From NCBI GenBank assembly GCA_003173915.1, contig PPGL01000049.1, forward strand, positions 1-20,322: a stretch of 20,322 nucleotides of DNA, given 5' to 3'. The translations under genes were made by a program, and so were the position numbers. Of the stretch, positions 1 to 6,016 are shown one piece after another; the stretch's first letter is position 1, and every line of letters starts with the position of its first letter. The DNA is from Candidatus Levyibacteriota bacterium (GTDB taxonomy: Bacteria > Patescibacteria > Microgenomatia > Levybacterales > UBA12049). The notes under the pieces are model-generated. The model made no database searches. It was not told the DNA's origin and worked only from the letters and a program-made list of their open reading frames with translations.

Positions 1-1
1 T

Positions 2-1714
2 GTTATTCATGATGGAGACAATATTTCCTTATCAGGAAGAGTAGAATTTAGCGGACATGCAGTTGTGCTCTCTTCACCAGAATACGAAATCATGAATGGA
101 AATCCCACGATTCATACAGGAAGACTTGTCCCTATTTATCCGGAGACAAAAGGTATTAGCTCGAAGTGGTTACGACGTCAGATATATAAAATAATATACG
201 AAAATAAAGATATTCTTACCGAATATCTTCCATACCCAATAATAGAAAAGGAGAATTTATCTGGATTTTTTGATGCAATTGAACAAATTCATTTTCCAAA
301 AACCATTGAGCACGCAAATCGAGCACGAAATAGACTCGCATTCGATGAAATATTCCTATTGCAACTTGCTGCAGCAAAAAGAAGAGAAGAGTGGAAACAA
401 AAAATACATGGAAATGCATTTGTTATTAAAAAATTCGAGAAAGAAATCCAAATTTTTTGGGAACATTTGCCTTTCGATCTTACAGGTGCACAACGAAAAG
501 TAATGCATGCAATGTTTGAAGATGTAGAAAAAACCGAACCAATGAATAGGCTTATCCAAGGGGATGTAGGAAGCGGAAAAACAGTTGTTGCAACAGCTGG
601 CATGTATGTAGCATTTTTGAATGGTTTTCAGTCAATTCTTATGGCACCAACACAAATTCTTGCAGAACAACACTTTAGAACAGCACAAAAACTTTTATCT
701 CCATTTAGTATAAAAATAGAACTTGCTACCGGAAACGTCAAACCAAAAACTCAGGATTTTGATATTTTAATTGGAACCCATGCGGTGCTGTCTGAAAAAA
801 TAACATTTAAAAATCTGGGCTTTGTTGCAATAGACGAACAACAACGGTTTGGGGTACAACAACGAGCAATTATACGAGAGAAGGGAAATAATCCTCATGT
901 GCTTACTATGACTGCAACACCAATTCCTCGCACTGTTGCGCTAACCCTGTATGGAGACTTGGATTTATCAGTTATTGATGAAATGCCAAAGGGGAGAAAA
1001 CTTGTTAAGACATGGCTTGTTCCAAATGTAAAAAGAGAAGCAGGATACAAATGGATTGAGAAACAAATTGTAGACAACGGTGACCAAGCATTTATTGTTT
1101 GTCCATTTATCGAAGAATCAGAAAATAACACAACAATTAAAGCAGCAATAAAAGAGTTTGAAAGATTACAAAAAGAAGTATTTCCTAATTTAAAACTTGC
1201 ATTACTCCACGGGAAAATGAAAGCAAAAGAAAAAGATACTGTTTTACAAGCATTTAAAAATAAAGACTATGATATTTTGGTTGCAACGCCAGTTGTCGAA
1301 GTTGGTATAGATATTACCAATGCAACAATTATTGTTATCGAAGCTGCAGAAAGATTCGGACTTGCACAACTTCATCAATTAAGGGGACGAGTTGGAAGAG
1401 GAGACAAACAATCCTACTGCTTACTGTATACAGAATCCACAAATGTAATGACTCAAACGAGATTAAAATCACTTGAAAAAATATATAACGGAGCAGAGCT
1501 TGCCGAAATTGACCTCAAAATGCGCGGAGCAGGAGATATCTATGGAACAGCACAAAGTGGATGGAAAATGCTTAAAATTGCATCATTTTCAGATATTATT
1601 TTAATAGAAAAAGCAAAAAGAGAAGCAGAAAATATCACAGACCAACTAGAAAAATACCCACTACTACAAGAAAAACTAAAAGAAATTAGCTCCAAAGAAA
1701 TTTCCCCAGACTAG
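2..1714 (+). CDS. recG: ATP-dependent DNA helicase RecG (5' end outside window)
   Basis: RecG is a double-stranded DNA translocase that remodels stalled replication forks and Holliday junctions. The frame is open from base 2, so the N-terminus lies outside the window; about 571 residues remain of a family usually near 690. The start of the visible part ('FSGHAVVLSSPEYEI') resembles the end of the wedge (OB-fold) domain. Counting from the GTG at 65, Walker A GDVGSGKT is at 167-173, motif II DEQQ at 257-260, motif III TATPIPRT at 283-290, and the motif VI block QLRGRVGRG follows. The C-terminal 'LKIASFSDIILIEKAKREA' matches the TRG translocation region. Motif II is usually DEQH in RecG; here the last residue is Gln. 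The next gene is separated by a 155-bp spacer with its own promoter. Identification is secure. Confidence 0.96.
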   Translation, partial: VIHDGDNISLSGRVEFSGHAVVLSSPEYEIMNGNPTIHTGRLVPIYPETKGISSKWLRRQIYKIIYENKDILTEYLPYPIIEKENLSGFFDAIEQIHFPKTIEHANRARNRLAFDEIFLLQLAAAKRREEWKQKIHGNAFVIKKFEKEIQIFWEHLPFDLTGAQRKVMHAMFEDVEKTEPMNRLIQGDVGSGKTVVATAGMYVAFLNGFQSILMAPTQILAEQHFRTAQKLLSPFSIKIELATGNVKPKTQDFDILIGTHAVLSEKITFKNLGFVAIDEQQRFGVQQRAIIREKGNNPHVLTMTATPIPRTVALTLYGDLDLSVIDEMPKGRKLVKTWLVPNVKREAGYKWIEKQIVDNGDQAFIVCPFIEESENNTTIKAAIKEFERLQKEVFPNLKLALLHGKMKAKEKDTVLQAFKNKDYDILVATPVVEVGIDITNATIIVIEAAERFGLAQLHQLRGRVGRGDKQSYCLLYTESTNVMTQTRLKSLEKIYNGAELAEIDLKMRGAGDIYGTAQSGWKMLKIASFSDIILIEKAKREAENITDQLEKYPLLQEKLKEISSKEISPD

Positions 1715-1728
1715 TTTCTCTAGAGAAA
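1715..1728. repeat. 14-bp perfect palindrome after recG stop
   Basis: TTTCTCTAGAGAAA begins at the base after the recG stop codon and is a perfect palindrome. No T-tract follows, so it is not a classical terminator. The half-sequence TTTCTCTA recurs at 1830-1837, between the anti-16S sequence and the terminator stem. It could form a weak 3' end structure or bind a dimeric protein; neither can be settled from sequence. Confidence 0.5.
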
Positions 1729-1777
1729 GCTACGTGAACAATAATTGCATATTTGCTTATTAATTCGCCCTCTTTGC

Positions 1778-1806
1778 TTGCAATGGCAATCTATTTTTGA
1801 TACAGT
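1778..1806 (+). promoter_or_regulatory. Promoter upstream of the J-domain gene / putative small RNA
   Basis: A -35 TTGCAA (1778-1783), a 17-bp spacer and a -10 TACAGT (1801-1806) preceded by TGA, which makes an extended -10. The predicted transcription start is near 1813, just before the AGGAGGTGATCC sequence. The same TGA-TACA(A/G)T extended -10 recurs before rpsP and trmD in this window, which supports the call. Confidence 0.6.
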
Positions 1807-1817
1807 GAGAGTATCTT

Positions 1818-1829
1818 AGGAGGTGATCC
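1818..1829 (+). promoter_or_regulatory. Extended Shine-Dalgarno sequence (12-nt complement to 16S 3' end)
   Basis: AGGAGGTGATCC is the exact complement of the canonical 3' terminal GGATCACCTCCT of bacterial 16S rRNA. Most ribosome binding sites use 4-7 of these bases. No start codon lies 5-10 bases downstream: the nearest ATG (1842) is 18 bases after GGAGG and opens only the frame ATG-GCA-TAA, while the J-domain gene ATG is at 1870 beyond the terminator hairpin. Confidence 0.6.
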
Positions 1830-1838
1830 TTTCTCTAA

Positions 1839-1869
1839 CAGATGGCATAAAAACCATCTGTTTTCTTTT
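1839..1869 (+). terminator. Rho-independent terminator immediately before the J-domain gene
   Basis: Stem CAGATGG (1839-1845), loop CATAAAAA, stem CCATCTG (1854-1860), then TTTTCTTTT (1861-1869). The stem is a perfect 7-bp match and the T-tract ends at the base before the ATG at 1870. It may end recG transcripts, end a short RNA started near 1813, or attenuate the downstream gene. Confidence 0.75.
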
Positions 1870-2694
1870 ATGAAACACTCATTACAAACAGTTACACTGG
1901 AGGAAGAAAAAAGAAAAACCCAACTCCGCACATCTATTCAAAGAAAAAGCAAAGTACTTGAAACAGTAACAGAAAAAGTAGAGCTTTTGAAAATGGAACT
2001 AGAACTAGTAAAAAATGAGTATAATTCTCGGATCGGTAGACTCTTTCTTAAAGACAATAATTTAGATTTAGAAATCATTAAATATAAAAATATTAAGCAT
2101 TTAATGGAAGAAGGGATGACATTTGGAGAGGCAGTAAAAGAACTCGAAGATAGATTTTATGAAGAACTTCTCCGCTTGCAAGGAATTCAAGAAGAAATAG
2201 ACAAAGCCGAGCAAGTATTTAAAGAATATACAGACATCAAACAAGAAGACACACAGGACAAAGATATTCGCAAACTCTGGAAATCACTTATTGTTAAATT
2301 CCATCCAGATTTAGTTACCGATCCAATTGAAAAAAATCGCCGTGAAGAACTTATGAAAAAAATTAATACCGCGTATAGGGAAGGCGATTTTGAAGCATTA
2401 AAAATTTTAGAAAGCAAAACATTCACAACAGGAAAAAATGAATCTGATATTATGTCTCTGGAAAAAACCTTAGTAAATCTCGAAAATATGATTATTCATT
2501 TACGGCAGGAATTTAAAAACTTAAAACTTTCCGACTGGTACGGCTGGGAACTTCGGATAGAAAAAGCGAAAAAGGAACATAAGGATATTTTTGCCGAACT
2601 TGAGCGAAGTCTTCTTGATGATATTGTAAAAAAAATTGAGATTTTAAATAGACTAAAAGTCCAGGTAAATAACACTTCAAACCAACCTATCTAA
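1870..2694 (+). CDS. Coiled-coil protein with a J-domain-like segment
   Basis: A 274-residue charged protein without signal peptide or membrane segment. Residues 5-55 and 95-125 are Lys/Glu-rich with heptad-like spacing, suggesting coiled coils. Residues 130-180 (about 'DKDIRKLWKSLIVKFHPDL' to 'INTAYREGDFEALKIL') match helices II and III of a DnaJ J domain, with the diagnostic HPD at 145-147, the tripeptide that stimulates Hsp70 ATPase. The usual Gly/Phe and zinc-finger regions of DnaJ are absent, so this would be a specialised DnaK partner; its client cannot be told. The start is the ATG right after an intrinsic terminator and has no close Shine-Dalgarno sequence, so translation may be leaderless or depend on readthrough. 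The C-terminus (210-274) is again helical and charged. The J-domain call rests on motif recognition. Confidence 0.8.
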   Translation: MKHSLQTVTLEEEKRKTQLRTSIQRKSKVLETVTEKVELLKMELELVKNEYNSRIGRLFLKDNNLDLEIIKYKNIKHLMEEGMTFGEAVKELEDRFYEELLRLQGIQEEIDKAEQVFKEYTDIKQEDTQDKDIRKLWKSLIVKFHPDLVTDPIEKNRREELMKKINTAYREGDFEALKILESKTFTTGKNESDIMSLEKTLVNLENMIIHLRQEFKNLKLSDWYGWELRIEKAKKEHKDIFAELERSLLDDIVKKIEILNRLKVQVNNTSNQPI

Positions 2695-2709
2695 AAATAC
2701 CAGAAGGGC

Positions 2710-2739
2710 TTGCGGAAGAGGCTTAATTTTTGGTAAAAT
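2710..2739 (+). promoter_or_regulatory. Promoter for rpmF
   Basis: TTGCGG (2710-2715), an 18-bp spacer and TAAAAT (2734-2739) with an extended -10 TGG at 2731-2733. The -10 ends nine bases before the rpmF ATG, so the predicted transcript has a leader of only about 2-3 bases and no Shine-Dalgarno sequence. Confidence 0.55.
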
Positions 2740-2748
2740 ATACGATAT

Positions 2749-2928
2749 ATGCCACACGAACCCAAAAGACGACATTCGCGAGAAAGAAAAGGCGAAAGAA
2801 GAGCCAGTATTAAACTAACGCTCAAAAAAGCTGTTACATGTGCTAATTGTGGGAGTAGAACAGCTCCTCACGTTGTTTGTGCAAATTGTGGCTACTACAA
2901 AGGCAAGCAAGTTGTAAAAACAAAGTAG
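2749..2928 (+). CDS. rpmF: 50S ribosomal protein L32
   Basis: A 59-residue basic protein starting MPHEPKRRHSRERKGERRAS, matching the 'PKRR-S-R' N-terminus of L32. It has two CxxC pairs (CANC at 31-34 and CANC at 44-47, then GYYKGK), the zinc-ribbon form of L32 that folds around one metal ion. The protein joins the large subunit near the peptidyl transferase region. It starts at the ATG just after a strong extended -10 promoter, so the message is probably near-leaderless. nusB follows after 7 bases, so the two are likely co-transcribed. Length and motifs are normal for the family. Confidence 0.93.
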   Translation: MPHEPKRRHSRERKGERRASIKLTLKKAVTCANCGSRTAPHVVCANCGYYKGKQVVKTK

Positions 2929-2935
2929 CACGTAC

Positions 2936-3286
2936 ATGAAAAGCCCTCAAGACCCTCGACATCAAAAGCGGCAACACCTTATTGAAGAACTCTTCAGTGC
3001 AGATTTTCATGACCAAAAGATAAGCGAGGAAGCTGGAAATATTTTAAAAAAGAAAAAAGAGCTTGATGATGCGATTACAAAAGCGGCTCCTGAATTTCCG
3101 GTAGAAAAGATAAATAAAGTCGATCTTGCAATTTTAAGGCTGGCAATGTACGAATTATTGTTTAAAAAAGATACCCCTCCAAAAGTGGTTATTGACGAAG
3201 CAGTAGAGCTTGCGAAAGAATATGGAGGAGAAACAAGTCCAGCCTTTATTAACGGCGCACTCGGACATGTAAAAAATTATGAATAA
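2936..3286 (+). CDS. nusB: Transcription antitermination factor NusB
   Basis: A 116-residue helical protein. The C-terminal half carries the most recognisable NusB signature: DLAILRLAMYELL (about 62-74), then 'PPKVVIDEAVELAKEYG' and 'SPAFINGALGHV' near the end. NusB binds boxA RNA with NusE (S10) and supports full-length rRNA transcription. The N-terminal half is somewhat shorter than in E. coli NusB (139 residues). The start ATG lies 7 bases after rpmF with no clear Shine-Dalgarno sequence, so translation is probably coupled. The 3' end overlaps rnc by 8 bases. Clustering with L32 and RNase III fits a shared role in rRNA synthesis and maturation. Confidence 0.92.
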   Translation: MKSPQDPRHQKRQHLIEELFSADFHDQKISEEAGNILKKKKELDDAITKAAPEFPVEKINKVDLAILRLAMYELLFKKDTPPKVVIDEAVELAKEYGGETSPAFINGALGHVKNYE

Positions 3287-3947
3287 TAATCTCCCAAAGT
3301 TTAAAAACCAAGCACTTTTTGACCAAGCATTTACCCATAGGTCTTATTTAAATGAAGCAAAAGGAGAAATTGCTTCTAACGAACGCCTAGAATTCCTGGG
3401 AGACAGTATTTTGTCGTTTTTAGTCTCAGAGTATTTATATAAAGAGTATCCACACTATAACGAAGGAGTACTCACCAATTTACGTTCTTTACTTGTCAAT
3501 ACGAAAAATTTAGGTACCATTGCGAAAAACCTTGGATTTGGTAATCTTTTAAAACTCTCCAAAGGCGAACACGAAGCACAAGGAAGAGAAAATCAGAGTT
3601 TGCTTGCAGACAGTTACGAAGCATTTGTGGGAGCTCTTTTTTTAGATCAGGGATTATCGGCAGTTGCCTCATTTGTAGAGATATCACTTATTGCTCACGT
3701 TAAAGAATTTGTTGAGCAAAAAACATTTAAAGACCCAAAAAGCTTACTACAAGAACAAGTACAAGCAAAAAAATTAGGCTCTCCAGTCTATAAAGTCACC
3801 CACGAAGAAGGTCCTGCGCACGCAAAAATCTTTACAGTAAGTGTCTTTGTTGCAAACGCTATAGTAGGTGAGGGAATAGGTAAATCTAAGCAAGAAGCAG
3901 AGGAAAATGCAGCAAAACAAGCTCTTGAGAATAAAGACCGAGAATGA
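3279..3947 (+). CDS. rnc: Ribonuclease III
   Basis: RNase III cleaves double-stranded RNA, including the stems that release pre-16S and pre-23S rRNA. The 222 residues show both family parts. The catalytic domain has the signature NERLEFLGDS (34-43, with acidic residues E38 and D42) and the second acidic site DSYEAFVGAL (111-120, with D111 and E114). The C-terminal double-stranded RNA-binding domain (about 152-219) has 'DPKSLLQEQVQ' at its start and a helix ending 'KQEAEENAAKQAL'. Length is typical. The ATG overlaps the end of nusB by 8 bases, indicating translational coupling. The promoter for rpsP is embedded across its last codons. Confidence 0.97.
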   Translation: MNNNLPKFKNQALFDQAFTHRSYLNEAKGEIASNERLEFLGDSILSFLVSEYLYKEYPHYNEGVLTNLRSLLVNTKNLGTIAKNLGFGNLLKLSKGEHEAQGRENQSLLADSYEAFVGALFLDQGLSAVASFVEISLIAHVKEFVEQKTFKDPKSLLQEQVQAKKLGSPVYKVTHEEGPAHAKIFTVSVFVANAIVGEGIGKSKQEAEENAAKQALENKDRE

Positions 3948-3953
3948 TACAAT
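3925..3953 (+). promoter_or_regulatory. Promoter for rpsP-khpA (overlaps end of rnc)
   Basis: TTGAGA (3925-3930), a 17-bp spacer and an extended -10 TGA-TACAAT (3945-3953). This is one of the best sigma70-type matches in the window. The expected start near 3960 gives a leader of about 40 bases containing AGAAGGA (3981-3987) ahead of the rpsP ATG at 4001. Confidence 0.65.
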
Positions 3954-4000
3954 AGAACGTATATTCTTCAAGCGTAATTAAGAAGGATAAATAAAAACGT

Positions 4001-4231
4001 ATGTTAGTCATTAGACTCATGAAAACAGGCAAAAAGGGAGAAAGTAAATACAGACTCGTTGTTAAAGAGCAACGGGATCGTCGAGATGGCAAAGCGGTTG
4101 AAATTCTTGGATGGTACGAAAAACGAGCAGGCGGGAAAAGTGCAAAAGATATTCAGATGGAACGCGTGAAATATTGGATATCTGTTGGAGCAAAACCTTC
4201 TCAAACAGTTAAAAAACTTTTGGCCTTATGA
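4001..4231 (+). CDS. rpsP: 30S ribosomal protein S16
   Basis: A 76-residue basic protein starting MLVIRLMKTGKKGESKYRLVV, which matches the S16 N-terminal strand 'IRL-R-G-KK-P-YRIVV'. Further matches are RRDGKAVEILGWY and the C-terminal 'ERVKYWISVGAKPSQTVKKLL'. S16 is an early assembly protein of the 30S body. It has its own leader with AGAAGGA 13 bases before the ATG and a strong promoter inside rnc. Its stop overlaps the khpA ATG in an ATGA junction. It is slightly shorter than E. coli S16 (82 residues). Confidence 0.96.
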   Translation: MLVIRLMKTGKKGESKYRLVVKEQRDRRDGKAVEILGWYEKRAGGKSAKDIQMERVKYWISVGAKPSQTVKKLLAL

Positions 4232-4461
4232 AAGACGCATTACACTTTCTTATAACCTCAATTGTAGACAATCCTGATGCTGTAGTAATAGACGAAACCG
4301 AACAAGAAGGCATAATAAGCTTTATTATTCATGTTGCAAAAGAGGACATGGGAAAAATTATTGGCAAAGAAGGAAAGGTCATCCGAGCAATTCGCAATGT
4401 TATGAAAATCCCTGCAATTAAACAACATAAAAAAATCCACGTAAGCATCGCAGAAGAATAA
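4228..4461 (+). CDS. khpA: KH-domain RNA-binding protein KhpA
   Basis: A 77-residue single KH-domain protein. The core GKIIGKEGKVIRAIR (42-56) carries the GxxG loop (GKEG) that contacts single-stranded RNA. Gene order rpsP-khpA is conserved across many bacteria, where KhpA (YlqC) works with KhpB as a global RNA-binding protein affecting cell division and elongation in Gram-positive species. Here it overlaps rpsP by the ATGA junction and is followed by trmD. In many bacteria rimM lies between khpA and trmD; it is absent here. Confidence 0.93.
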   Translation: MKDALHFLITSIVDNPDAVVIDETEQEGIISFIIHVAKEDMGKIIGKEGKVIRAIRNVMKIPAIKQHKKIHVSIAEE

Positions 4462-4474
4462 TTCTACCTCAATT

Positions 4475-4483
4475 TGATACAAT
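4475..4483 (+). promoter_or_regulatory. Extended -10 promoter before trmD
   Basis: TGA-TACAAT, identical to the extended -10 before rpsP, sits in the 31-bp gap after khpA. No convincing -35 is seen at the right distance. The -10 ends nine bases before the trmD ATG, so a transcript from it would carry only 2-3 leader bases. Confidence 0.5.
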
Positions 4484-4492
4484 ACGTTTGTC

Positions 4493-5191
4493 ATGAAAAT
4501 TACGATTCTTACTCTTTTCCCCGAAATGTTTGCTGGCCCTTTTGACTATTCAATTGTTAAGAGAGCAAAAGAAAAGAATCTCATTGAACTTCGATTTGTG
4601 AATATTCGTGATTTTGGCATTGGACAGCATAAAATGGTTGATGACAAACCATTTGGCGGAGGGACAGGCATGGTACTAAAAGTTGATGTTATTGATGCTG
4701 CCATACAAAATGTTAGAGATCCAAATTTAAATAAAGAAGAAGAACAATGTGTCCTCCTTGATGCTCGGGGAGAAACATACACACAAACAAATGCCAAGCA
4801 ATTTTCAAATTTAAAACATCTGATTCTCTTATGTGGACATTACGAAGGTGTAGATGAACGAATACGAACACTTGTTGATACAACAATCTCAATAGGAGAT
4901 ATTATTCTTACAGGCGGAGAAATTCCAGCAATGCTTATTATTGATAGTGTTACGAGACTTGTCTCGGGAGTACTTAAAGAGGACGCGACAACGTATGAAT
5001 CATTTTCATCACGCTCGGGGAAAGTTCTTCTTGAATATCCCCAATATACGCAACCAAGAGAATATAAAGGAATGAGTGTTCCTGAGGTACTCATTGGAGG
5101 AAATCACAAAAAAATTGAAGAGTGGAAAAAAGAACAAGCAGAAAAAATCACCTCACTCCATCGTCCTGATTTATTAAGGACCAGTCGGTGA
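4493..5191 (+). CDS. trmD: tRNA (guanine-N1)-methyltransferase TrmD
   Basis: TrmD uses S-adenosylmethionine to methylate G37 next to the anticodon, which prevents +1 frameshifting. The 232 residues begin MKITILTLFPEMF, the usual TrmD start. The SPOUT trefoil-knot motifs are clear: LLCGHYEGVDER (112-123) and SIGDIILTGGE (133-143), which form the cofactor pocket. The 'DDKPFGGGTGM' segment (50-60) is also typical. A short C-terminal domain ends 'PDLLRTSR'. There is no Shine-Dalgarno sequence before the ATG but an extended -10 lies nine bases upstream, so the message may be near-leaderless. The last 18 bases overlap the 3' end of pilO on the other strand. No rimM or rplS flanks it. Confidence 0.96.
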   Translation: MKITILTLFPEMFAGPFDYSIVKRAKEKNLIELRFVNIRDFGIGQHKMVDDKPFGGGTGMVLKVDVIDAAIQNVRDPNLNKEEEQCVLLDARGETYTQTNAKQFSNLKHLILLCGHYEGVDERIRTLVDTTISIGDIILTGGEIPAMLIIDSVTRLVSGVLKEDATTYESFSSRSGKVLLEYPQYTQPREYKGMSVPEVLIGGNHKKIEEWKKEQAEKITSLHRPDLLRTSR

Positions 5192-6016
5192 TGGAGAAGG
5201 AGTCCCTGTCGGAACTGTTTGGGTTGGAGATACCTGAGTTGGAGTTACCGCTGTTGGGACTACTCGTGTTGGTGCTATCGTAGGTACTGCTTGTGTTGGA
5301 ACAGTTTCGACTGGAACTACCTCTGTTGGAGTTGGAATTGTCTCAATTGGCGGCACAATTGGAGCTGAATTTTGTGATTGAAGAGATGAAATGATTTTTT
5401 GTTCGTCTGGTGATAACGGCTGCAACAGGGTATCCGCGGTATATGCAATTTGTGGAACAGCTTTATAATAAAAAACAATAGTAAGTGCTGCAGATTTATT
5501 TGATGTAAGATGTATCTCTATGACACGAGAAATTGGAAATTCATTTTGAAGAGAAGATACAAATTGGCGAATATGATCAATATTTCCAGTAAGCGTGATA
5601 TTTAGCTGCAAAAAAGAATCAGTAAGATCTTTTGTAGTCGAAAGATCTCCCACCTGAAAAGAGTAATCACCAAGACTTGTCCCTGATTGTTCTGCTGCAT
5701 CTGATATTGAACTTAAAATATCTGCAAAATCTTTTCCCTCTGGGAGAGCTGTTGTTGCTGTTTGGACATCAGTATCAAGCTCGTTGGAATTGATATTTTT
5801 TATTGTATTCATGCTTTGATTTAACTCATTAATTTTTGTTTCTACTTGTACCATTTTATTTTGACTATCAAACCATTGTTGTATTTCAGGAATGATAAGA
5901 TAGAAAACTAGTAAAATCGCTATTAGACAGGCAACAACTGGAATAATATAAATTTTGTACTTAAAGTACAAAACATGAAATGTTGTTTGGTTAATTGGCC
6001 GAATTTGAGTACTCAT
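5174..6016 (-). CDS. pilO: PilO-like type IV pilus alignment protein with Pro/Thr-rich tail
   Basis: A 280-residue bitopic membrane protein: short cytoplasmic N-terminus, one membrane helix at about 21-43, a coiled-coil stretch (50-80) and an alpha/beta domain (about 90-190), as in PilO. PilO pairs with PilN to form the inner-membrane alignment complex. Position at the end of a pilM-pilN-pilO series supports the call more than sequence identity does. Residues 219-280 form a low-complexity tail rich in Pro, Thr and Val with repeated VPT/APT units, not part of canonical PilO; it might span the cell wall or carry O-glycans. The ATG overlaps the pilN stop by 4 bases. The 3' end overlaps trmD on the other strand by 18 bases. 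Confidence 0.8.
   Translation of the reverse strand: MSTQIRPINQTTFHVLYFKYKIYIIPVVACLIAILLVFYLIIPEIQQWFDSQNKMVQVETKINELNQSMNTIKNINSNELDTDVQTATTALPEGKDFADILSSISDAAEQSGTSLGDYSFQVGDLSTTKDLTDSFLQLNITLTGNIDHIRQFVSSLQNEFPISRVIEIHLTSNKSAALTIVFYYKAVPQIAYTADTLLQPLSPDEQKIISSLQSQNSAPIVPPIETIPTPTEVVPVETVPTQAVPTIAPTRVVPTAVTPTQVSPTQTVPTGTPSPSPTGP

Larger units (their letters stand above)
1813..1869 (+). ncRNA. Putative ~57-nt RNA with anti-16S sequence and terminator
   Basis: The segment lies between a good extended -10 promoter and an intrinsic terminator, so its predicted product is a very short RNA. It contains AGGAGGTGATCC (1818-1829), complementary over 12 consecutive bases to the conserved 16S rRNA 3' end (GGATCACCTCCT), followed by a hairpin and U-rich tail. 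It may be a stand-alone small RNA or a transcription-attenuating leader of the J-domain gene, whose ATG directly follows the T-tract. No known RNA family was recognised. Both the existence and the role of the RNA are inferred. Confidence 0.35.

Noticed and set aside
1818..1829. Remnant of a 16S rRNA gene on the minus strand
   Set aside because: Only 12 bases match; the sequence beyond them shows no similarity to the conserved 16S 3' region.
1818..1850. AGGAGGTGATCC as an ordinary ribosome binding site for ATG-GCA-TAA (1842) or for the J-domain gene (1870)
   Set aside because: GGAGG lies 18 bases before the ATG at 1842 and 46 bases before the ATG at 1870, with a hairpin between; both are outside the usable spacing, and the first frame encodes two residues only.
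2695..2748. Terminator after the J-domain gene
   Set aside because: GGGCTT and AAGAGGCTT near 2706-2724 are direct rather than inverted repeats, and no stem precedes the T run at 2726-2731.
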